From DASRAJ01 sp035638255 (GTDB lineage: Bacteria; Bacteroidota; Bacteroidia; Chitinophagales; UBA10324): a stretch of 64,000 nt of DNA. Positions within the stretch are counted from its first letter, which is position 1, and every line of letters starts with the position of its first letter. The notes beneath the pieces were generated by a model. The model saw nothing but the letters and a program-made list of their open reading frames with translations, was not told where the DNA came from and did not search any database. Position numbers and translations under genes: made by a program. Location: contig DASRAJ010000133.1 in assembly GCA_035638255.1 (NCBI GenBank), positions 44,126-108,125 on the forward strand, given 5' to 3'. Shown here piece by piece: positions 24,132-32,400 of the stretch.

Positions 24132-26360
24132 CTATTCTTTCACCACTTTGGTCATCACTTTTTCTGTTCCATTGGTCACTTCAATCATGTAAACGCCCTG
24201 CGCAAGCTGGCTGATATCAATTTCCTCTGTGAACAAATTATCAGTGATCGTGATCTGCTTTTCAATCACCACCTGTGCAAGCATGTTGTACAATTGGATT
24301 TTTGCACCGCCATTTTGCATAGCGATTTCTAAGCGGATCATATCATTAGCCGGATTAGGATAGACTCTTAACAGAGCGTCGGAAACATCGGCAGTTGCCA
24401 TTTCTTCTTTACACGTCTTAACAACTTTTGCCGCCGCTGAAGTTTTACTGCAACCGGACGAGTTGGTGACAACAACTTTATAACTTGACTTCGTCGTAGC
24501 CACGTAAGTTTGATTGGTCGCACCATTTAGAACGGTCATTCCCTTCTGCCATTGATAGGTAAGCCCCGATCCGCCATTCGCTACTAAAGATACACCACTT
24601 GGATGTCCGCAAAGATCAAGTCCATCGGGCGTCGTAATGGATGCTGTAGGAGCAGCGTTAACTACAATGGTGGTAGCGGCAGAAATTGCAGTGCAACCGG
24701 CGGTGTTTGTTTCCTTTACAGTGTAGCTATAGGCCTGTTTAGCTCCGTAAGTTTGATTGGTAGCTCCCACAATATTCTTATTATTACTTCCTTTCCTCCA
24801 TTGATATGATATTCCCGCTCCACCATTGGCTGTTAAGGTAATGGTTGTTCCACTGCAAATATTAACAGTTCCGCTCGGAGAAATCGTAGCGGTAAAAGTA
24901 TTGGTTCCAACAGTTGCATTGGCGGTTCCGGCACAACCATAAACATCACTTATTGCACAAGAATATCCACCTGCCGCAAGTCCCGATAAATCTTCAGTGG
25001 TTGCTCCGTTTGACCAATGGAATGAATAAGGCGCCGTTCCTCCTGTAACCGTCAGATCAATCGCTCCATCAGATGCGCCAGCACATGAAGTATTTGTTGC
25101 ACTTGCTGTTGCACTTAATGAAGCCGGCTGAGTAATATTGAAAGTTGATGTTGTAGAAAGTCCTGCATTATCTGTGGCCGTAACTGAATAATTTCCCGGA
25201 GAGAGATTCATGATGGTGGATCCCGTTTGTCCATTGCTCCACAGATAGGAAAAAGCAGGAGAACTGCCGGCAGCGAATGCTAAAGCAAATCCGTCATTGG
25301 CCCCGTTGCAGGATACATTATGCATGAATATTTCCGTAATTGCAGGAGTATATAATGAAAGATTTCCTGCTGCACCAATATATCCGGGCATATCTGTAAA
25401 ATTGGGATTGCATGACCATCCCAAGTCATCAAGCGATGTATTTGGGTGCTGATCAATTACTGTTTCATAAAAAGATTCTGCCGTAGGATCCACAACTTCG
25501 TAGGTCACTGAGTTGATTGGAGAACTAAAATTTGTAAGCACCGAAGCTAAAACACTCCCCGTGGTAGGTGTAATTGGCGAAATAGCTGTCAGCTTTATAC
25601 CACCGGCAATTGGTGACATGTTGAAAGATGAATTGAGAAAAGTAACATTGCTAACATCTACGCCACTTAAGGTTATATAGTCGCCGGGATCCAATGTGGG
25701 CTGAAGTCCACCTGTATTCCATTTGATATCACGACCGGCTCCATTGACACTTGAAGTAAGCTCTATTCTGGCTGAGAAAGCGGCAGGCAGGGGAGGTGGC
25801 GAGCCCGGGTAATATTCTCCGGTGATTATGTCAAGGCCTTCATCCGGTACGGTGTTATGATCTGCATCAATCGGGCTCATTGCCATAAAGTTATTGGTAT
25901 CATAATAATGACGATTCGGGAGATCTTCTTCCCAGCATCCTGTATTCGTATTAAATATCATGTGGAAATTAATCCTGATCCCAAGGAAGGGGCAGAAAAA
26001 ATCAACACTTGCTTCAGAACCATCTGGCTTCTTACAAATGTGAATGAAGTAACCGTCAACCATGTGAACAGAATTAATCCCGCCAACATAAACACACCGG
26101 CCTACTACTATCGGGGGGCCGCCACCGGGTGGATCATACAAGTATACGAAGTCACCTGACGGGCTTTCATTTGTGCATATCAATTTATAGATTCCTCCTG
26201 CCCCATCACCCCATGCGTCCATGAGACGTACTTTACCCGGGTATGGCGGTGGATCACTTGGGCAAAATAATTGGGCTTGCACTACATTAGCGGAAAGAAA
26301 AAAGATAATTGCTACTGTCCCAATTAAATGAATTGTTTTGTAGATTGTTCTGTGTTTCAT
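24132..26360 (-). CDS. T9SS-secreted protein with SprB and Ig-like repeats
   Basis: 742 residues. Signal peptide at residues 1-29 (ends VVQAQ). Residues about 30-335 form an unidentified N-terminal region. Two SprB-type repeats follow at about 345-495 (NVSCNGANDGFALAF...YLWSNGQTGS and NTSCAGASDGAIDLTVTGGT...FHWSNGATTE), then two Ig-like domains with SYQWRKG/TYQWQKG cores (about 500-660). The C-terminal 75 residues are a type A T9SS sorting domain (LRVYPNPANDMIRLEIAM...LAQGVYMIEVTNG). SprB repeats are known from the gliding adhesin of Flavobacterium johnsoniae, but they also occur in many non-motility surface proteins. An adhesin role is inferred. Confidence 0.92.
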   Translation of the reverse strand: MKHRTIYKTIHLIGTVAIIFFLSANVVQAQLFCPSDPPPYPGKVRLMDAWGDGAGGIYKLICTNESPSGDFVYLYDPPGGGPPIVVGRCVYVGGINSVHMVDGYFIHICKKPDGSEASVDFFCPFLGIRINFHMIFNTNTGCWEEDLPNRHYYDTNNFMAMSPIDADHNTVPDEGLDIITGEYYPGSPPPLPAAFSARIELTSSVNGAGRDIKWNTGGLQPTLDPGDYITLSGVDVSNVTFLNSSFNMSPIAGGIKLTAISPITPTTGSVLASVLTNFSSPINSVTYEVVDPTAESFYETVIDQHPNTSLDDLGWSCNPNFTDMPGYIGAAGNLSLYTPAITEIFMHNVSCNGANDGFALAFAAGSSPAFSYLWSNGQTGSTIMNLSPGNYSVTATDNAGLSTTSTFNITQPASLSATASATNTSCAGASDGAIDLTVTGGTAPYSFHWSNGATTEDLSGLAAGGYSCAISDVYGCAGTANATVGTNTFTATISPSGTVNICSGTTITLTANGGAGISYQWRKGSNNKNIVGATNQTYGAKQAYSYTVKETNTAGCTAISAATTIVVNAAPTASITTPDGLDLCGHPSGVSLVANGGSGLTYQWQKGMTVLNGATNQTYVATTKSSYKVVVTNSSGCSKTSAAAKVVKTCKEEMATADVSDALLRVYPNPANDMIRLEIAMQNGGAKIQLYNMLAQVVIEKQITITDNLFTEEIDISQLAQGVYMIEVTNGTEKVMTKVVKE

Positions 26361-26376
26361 TTGGTACCTCCTGTTT
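26361..26376 (-). promoter_or_regulatory. Strong Shine-Dalgarno sequence (AGGAGGT) before SprB-repeat gene
   Basis: On the minus strand AGGAGGTACCAA precedes the ATG. Bacteroidota genes mostly lack such sites; only one other clear case is seen here (43361-43371). Confidence 0.6.
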
Positions 26377-26752
26377 TTAGTGTGTTAATTAGTAATTGAT
26401 TTTTAATCACCGGTATTAAAAAGTAATTAAAGCAAAAAATATTATTCATTTCTTCGACAGAAATCCCTGTAAATAACATCCTGGTTGGAGAAACAATTTT
26501 TGGTGCGATGAATGTTTCGCATGCTCGTCGCAAAATTCATTTTGATTATTCTTTGAAGAAAAGAAGGGGCGTTAAAAGTAGCCGCTGAAATCACGAATGG
26601 CAATAGATGTATCCATTCATTTTCGTAGATGGAAACATTTATTATTTGAGCCCAATTTATCAGAACAGCAGTTCCGCTGTCTAATAACATGAAATAAAAA
26701 AAGAATTTGCAGAAATGAAAAACACTGTTACCTTCATGGTAATTAATTGGTT
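26377..26752. other. Intergenic region without recognised features
   Basis: About 375 bp between divergent genes, AT-rich. An 82-codon minus-strand open frame here has no signal, motif or coding look. No clear promoter seen. Confidence 0.5.
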
Positions 26753-27409
26753 ATGGATGAAATTCCTCATCAAAACAATTTGCGCTTCCTGATTGTAGAA
26801 GACGAGCCTATTTACCAAACAGGGCTAATGACTTCTCTTGAAAGTAGTTTTGCAACTGCTACTTTCTTCCTGGCCCAAACTATTGCCGAAGCAAGTAAAA
26901 TTTTGGATGAGCATCCGGTGGACGTTATTACCCTCGACATTCGACTGCCCGATGGAGACGGAATTGATTTTTGTAAACGGCTTCGCGCTCACAATAACGA
27001 CGCAAAAATTCTTGGTCTCTCTTTTTTTAAAGATCAGCATCATATCGCTTGCATGATGGATGCCGGCGCAAACGGTTATTTGATGAAGGATGCTGATGGC
27101 GAAGAAGTCTGTTTTGCTATTTCGCAGGTGCTGAAAGGAAAATCTTATATCCCGTTTCCAAAAACATATCAGCAAAGTGCAACCTCAACGCATGATACTC
27201 AGCAACATTATCATGGTTCACTTACTCACCGCGAAAAGGAAATCCTGTTGCTTATCTGTAATGGATTTACGGATCCGCAAATCAGTGATCAGCTTCATTT
27301 GTCACGTAGCACAGTGGCCAATCACCGCCATAGCATTCATCAAAAAACAAAAACAAAAAATACTGCCACATTAGTGATGTATGCGAGGGAGAATGGTTTG
27401 AGCTGGTAA
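26753..27409 (+). CDS. LuxR/NarL-family response regulator (orphan)
   Basis: 218 residues from the ATG at 26753. Receiver domain at about 10-125: acidic pair in VEDEP (E16, D17), phospho-acceptor D62 in ITLDIRLPDGDG, Ser90 at the Thr/Ser switch position, Lys112 in YLMKDAD. C-terminal LuxR-type HTH at about 155-215 (LTHREKEILLLICNGFTDPQISDQL..SRSTVANHRHSIHQK). It is a phosphorylation-controlled transcription factor. No kinase gene is adjacent, so its partner is elsewhere. It lies divergent from the SprB-repeat gene and could regulate it, but that is a guess. Confidence 0.92.
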   Translation: MDEIPHQNNLRFLIVEDEPIYQTGLMTSLESSFATATFFLAQTIAEASKILDEHPVDVITLDIRLPDGDGIDFCKRLRAHNNDAKILGLSFFKDQHHIACMMDAGANGYLMKDADGEEVCFAISQVLKGKSYIPFPKTYQQSATSTHDTQQHYHGSLTHREKEILLLICNGFTDPQISDQLHLSRSTVANHRHSIHQKTKTKNTATLVMYARENGLSW

Positions 27410-27599
27410 AAAAACTTACACAAAAGTTAATTTCCAACGGCAAGACCCCCGGCGTCTCTAAATTCTCCCATAACTTTTTTGCCTCCTTTTCTGTGTTGCC
27501 TCAATGAGCAGTTCAAAAAAAATTCAAAACCTGATTGGACCGATCTCATGAATTCCATTGAAAAATAATTGAGTCATTCATAATCCAAAATCAGCAATC

Positions 27600-27607
27600 T
27601 ATATTTG
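27600..27607 (+). promoter_or_regulatory. -7 box (TATATTTG) for M20 peptidase
   Basis: Fits TAnnTTTG. It is followed by a hairpin TCCGAAG-gcgtt-CTTCGGA (27614-27632) with an A-tract before the ATG at 27649. Confidence 0.55.
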
Positions 27608-27648
27608 CGCCTCTCCGAAGGCGTTCTTCGGAAAAAAAAACTAAACAC

Positions 27649-29019
27649 ATGGAAGTTCTTCCTTACCTAAATCAAAACAAGCAACGTTTTCTCGATGAAC
27701 TTTTCGGATGGCTGCGAATCCCATCTGTAAGCGCTGATCCAAAATTCAATGATGATGTATTTGAGGCCGCAGAGTATGTAAAGAAAAGATTCGAGGAAGC
27801 AGGAGCAAACAATTGTGAGTTGATTCCCACCGATGGGTATCCCGTGGTATACGGCGAAAAGATAATTGATCCGAAAAAACCTACAATACTCGTATATGGT
27901 CACTATGATGTTCAGCCCGCTGATCCTTATGAGTTATGGCAATCACCGCCTTTCGAACCGGAGATACGCAATGAAAAAATTTTCGCGCGCGGTGCCTGTG
28001 ATGATAAGGGACAAGTGTACATGCACGTAAAAGCGTTTGAGCTGATGATGAAAACCAACCAGCTTCCCTGTAACGTCAAATTCATGATCGAGGGTGAAGA
28101 AGAAATCGGCTCCAAGCATCTCGATGATTTTCTGCGAAAGCATAAAGACAAACTGAAAGCCGATGTGGTATTAGTCTCCGATACCGGGATGATTGCAAAT
28201 GATTGTCCGTCGGTCACCATCGGCTTGCGCGGATTGTGTTATATGGAAGTGGAAGTAGTGGGTCCTAATCGCGATCTGCATTCGGGCACGTATGGCGGTG
28301 CAGTTGCAAATCCCATCCAGGTATTGGCGAGGATGATCACCTCTATGAAGGATGCGAATAATCACATCACGATTCCCGGATTTTATGATGATGTTGTTGA
28401 GTACACAAAAGAGCAGCGCGAAGAAATGGCAAAGCGTCCCTTCGATCTTGATGCATACAAAAAAGAGCTGGGCATTGATGATGTAGAAGGTGAGGCAGGA
28501 TATTCAACGGTAGAACGAGCTACTATTCGGCCAACGCTGGAATGCAATGGCATTTGGGGCGGCTATACAGGAGCAGGTGCAAAAACTGTTTTACCCTCGA
28601 AAGCGAACGCAAAAATTTCTTTGCGATTAGTCGCCAACCAGCAATCGCAAAAGATGGCAGAATTGTTTATGAAACATTTCGAACGCATTACTCCCAAATC
28701 AGTGAAATCAAAAGTAACAGTGCTCAGTGGAGGAGAAGGAGTTATCACCCCGATTGATTCTGATGCGTATGCTGCTGCAAGTAAAGCGATGGAAAAAACT
28801 TTTGGTAAGAAACCGATTCCAACGATGGACGGCGGAAGCATTCCTGTAGTTGCTGCCTTCGAAAAAATTCTTGGTTTGAAATCAGCGCTGCTTGGTTTCG
28901 GATTAGATACCGATGCGCTGCATTCCCCGAATGAAAACTTTGGCTTGTTCAACTTCTACAAAGGCATTGAAACCATTCCATACTTCTACCAATATTTTGC
29001 TGAGATGCATGGGAAATGA
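27649..29019 (+). CDS. M20-family dipeptidase
   Basis: 456 residues, the usual size for M20A/carnosinase-like dipeptidases. The zinc and catalytic residues are visible: H85 and D87 in GHYDVQP, D118 in ARGACDDKGQ, catalytic E-E in IEGEEEIGS (about 148-155), a further Asp in VSDTGM, and the C-terminal His in DALHSPNENFG. No signal peptide, so cytosolic. The enzyme hydrolyses dipeptides or short peptides with two zinc ions. It is probably a single-gene unit with its own promoter and a leader hairpin like that of the M49 gene. Confidence 0.94.
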   Translation: MEVLPYLNQNKQRFLDELFGWLRIPSVSADPKFNDDVFEAAEYVKKRFEEAGANNCELIPTDGYPVVYGEKIIDPKKPTILVYGHYDVQPADPYELWQSPPFEPEIRNEKIFARGACDDKGQVYMHVKAFELMMKTNQLPCNVKFMIEGEEEIGSKHLDDFLRKHKDKLKADVVLVSDTGMIANDCPSVTIGLRGLCYMEVEVVGPNRDLHSGTYGGAVANPIQVLARMITSMKDANNHITIPGFYDDVVEYTKEQREEMAKRPFDLDAYKKELGIDDVEGEAGYSTVERATIRPTLECNGIWGGYTGAGAKTVLPSKANAKISLRLVANQQSQKMAELFMKHFERITPKSVKSKVTVLSGGEGVITPIDSDAYAAASKAMEKTFGKKPIPTMDGGSIPVVAAFEKILGLKSALLGFGLDTDALHSPNENFGLFNFYKGIETIPYFYQYFAEMHGK

Positions 29020-29467
29020 AAGTTGAAAAAGTAACCAAAATATCTTTTATTTTTTGATTGTTATCAAGCCCAACCAGCTTGAATTGGTGATTGGATTACC
29101 AATCACAATATGAAATTTCCTCCTGCACTTTTTTATGGCAACTTGCCATGGCTCAATCAAAAGGATTTGAGTTGCCGCTTATAAGGCTTACGCCAGGAAT
29201 TCATTCGATCATCTGCTTGAAATAGAAAACTCGAAAACAGTAATGAATATCTATATGTCTATTGAATTCAATAAGTGTAACATTCTAATAGTAGAGATAA
29301 AATGTACTAATTAAAATCTATATTAAAATCAGTTAGCTATTATCACGTAGTATTTTAGATTTAAGGTAATTAAAAAAAAAGTTAATATAATCTATGGCAG
29401 TTTGGATAATAAGTTTCAATATTGTGCAGTAATTCAAACAATTCTATTAACCTAAATCCACACAAAA
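29020..29467. other. Intergenic region with two short hairpins
   Basis: About 450 bp with no gene. Two hairpins are visible: GTGATTGG-atta-CCAATCAC (29087-29106) and ATGGCAA-C-TTGCCAT (29135-29149). The 200 bp before the next gene are very AT-rich, as expected of a promoter region, but no clear -7 box is identified. Confidence 0.5.
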
Positions 29468-32400
29468 ATGAAACGCTACACATTTACAAAAGCTATTGTA
29501 TGCATGCTTGCATGTCTTTTTGTAATGAGCACTTCGCTATTCGCACAAACTCTTATGAGCGACAAAACTGATTATTTTCCGGGTTCCCTGGCTACACTCA
29601 CAGGAACGGGTTTTGGCTCTGGTGAAACTGTAACCATGCAAGTAGTGCATGCGGACACTAGTTTTGACAATTCAGATCCCACTCACCAGCCATGGGATAT
29701 TACTGCCGATGGTAATGGTAATTTTGTTGCTACATGGCAAGTAAATCTCGATCAGGATCAAGTCGGCCAAATGCTTCTCGCTACCGCTGACGGACAATCT
29801 TCAGGAGCCCATGCTGAAGTCCTATTTATGGATAATGAGGCTGCAGATCTGGATCAGGTTAGAAATGGTAGTGCTACAAGTCCCAATGATCCTGGTGATT
29901 GGGTAAACGGAAATTCGGGTTCTTCCAATTCTCACTATGTAGAAGGATATTCAATTCCCTACCGTATGGTGTTGACCGGTCTTACGGTTGGAACTCACAC
30001 TCTCGATATTGAATGGGATATAAGCCACTCAAGCGTAAACGCAATTGACTTTATCACCCAATTTGATCGTCTTGAGCCTCACATCACCCAATTTGGCCAT
30101 GCGGCTGAGACAATTGATCCTCTAATTGGAACCGGCCTGGTCGGCCCGTCCATAGTAACCTTGGCTATACCAACTCCGTTGGTAAACAGTACCACTGAAA
30201 CAGTGGATGGAATATCGCAGCCAAGTACTCGCTTCCTCTCATTACCTGCCGGAGAAAGGGTGATGACTATGTATAATGGAACAACAATAGACAGTTTAAT
30301 CTATATCGCCAATTCTGACGGCGTTGTTGGAGGTGACCTCTCTGCTTCACAGTCGGCTTGCCGCATGAGAATATATTTTACCAGTTCCTATTCAACAGTG
30401 GTATTTGCATGGGGTGGACATATTGCAGCTTCTGCAGATTGGGGAAGTGGAAATTCCGCCGGGGGAATAAGTGGATCTCCTTATCATACAAGATTAAAAG
30501 ATCTGGACGGAGGCGGAGGAAATCAGGATCGCTCATTATCTGCAGATGCTGTTGAGCCTCCAGTGTGCAATATTACTGATACCACAGCGTGTCCAAATAA
30601 TGTTGTAACATATGCAGGACCCACAGGCGCGGGATTTACTTATTCGTGGCAGATTATAAATAACAATACAGGGGCTTCCATAGTTTCAGCAAGCACAAAT
30701 CAGAGTGTAGATGTGAATGTGGGAAATACCCAGGGAACCTTTGATATTGAAATAACCGTTAGTTCAGGACTCGCTTCGAGTACTTGTCACAAGACAATTA
30801 CTTTAGACACATGCTGTGTACAAGAGGTACCACCCTGTAGTGTTACAGGCGATGACCAGGTGGAATGCGGATCATCGCATGACTATACTGCTACTCGCCC
30901 AGAAATTAATTGCGACGACGCTACAATTAGTTGGTCAATTACCGGTGATGGACATTTTACTGGTGCAACCGATGGATTGACCGTGACAGTAGTCGCCGGT
31001 CCGAACTGTAGTGGTTCATATACGGTAACAGCGAATTTTACATGTAATCAACCGGAGGGGTGTAGCGCTTTATCTTCGACATGTAGCAAAACCGCTTCTG
31101 TGATAGATATCACACCACCAAACATTACTTGTCCTTCAGTAACCTCACTGATTGACTGTCCTGCACAGCCGAATTTTGGCAATGCAACTGCAACCGATGC
31201 TTGCGATAACGATGTGGCTATCACCTTTAATGATGTGACCACTGCTGCTTGCGGAAATACATATAGTACAACCCGTACCTGGACAGCAACTGATGATTGC
31301 GGCAATACCGCCTCTTGTAGCCGTACTATCGTGGTACGCGATATCACGCCTCCAAGCATCGCATGTCCTTCAGTAACCTCACCGATTGACTGTCCTGCAC
31401 AACCTAACTTTGGCGATGCAACAGCAACCGATGCCTGCGATGGCAACGTGACTATCACTCATGCCGATGTAACTACTCCTGCTTGCGGAAACACCTACAG
31501 TACAACCCGTACCTGGACTGCCACTGATGATTGCGGCAACACCGCTACCTGCAGCCGTACCATTGTGGTTCGCGATATCACACCTCCAAACATCAACTGT
31601 CCTTCAGTAACATCACCGATTGAGTGTCCTGCACAGCCAAACTTTGGCGATGCAACGGCAACCGATGCTTGCGATGGCAACGTGACTATCACTCACACCG
31701 ATGCAACCACTGCTGCTTGCGGAAACACCTACAGTACAACCCGTACCTGGACGGCTACTGATGACTGCGGCAACACCGCTACTTGCAGCCGTACCATTGT
31801 GGTTCGCGACATCACACCTCCAAGCATCAACTGTCCTTCAGTAACCTCACCGATTGACTGTCCTGCACAGCCAAACTTTGGTGATGCAACGGCAACCGAT
31901 GCCTGCGATGGCAACGTGACTATTACGCATACCGATGCAACTACTGCTGCTTGTGGAAACACTTATAGTACAACCCGTACCTGGACTGCAACTGATGATT
32001 GCGGTAACACCGCCACCTGCAGCCGTACCATTGTAGTGCGAGATATCACACCTCCAAGTATCACATGTCCATCAGTAGTATCACCGATTGACTGTCCTGC
32101 ACAACCCAACTTTGGCGATGCAACAGCAACCGATGCCTGCGATGGCAACGTGACGATCACTCATAGCGATGCAACCACTCCGGGTTGCACCGGTGGTATT
32201 ACCCGTACCTGGACAGCGACAGATGATTGTGGTAACACAGCCACCTGTAGCCGTACCATTATAATTCATGATGTTACTCCTCCTATAATAACTTGTCCTT
32301 CTGTTACGTCACCAATAGAATGTCCTGCACAGCCAAACTTTGGCGATGCAACGGCTACTGATGCATGCGATAACAGCGTGACTATCACTCATGCCGATGT

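Noticed and set aside
26442..26690. 82-codon minus-strand frame between the SprB-repeat and response regulator genes
   Set aside because: No signal, motif, ribosome site or coding look; composition like the surrounding spacer.
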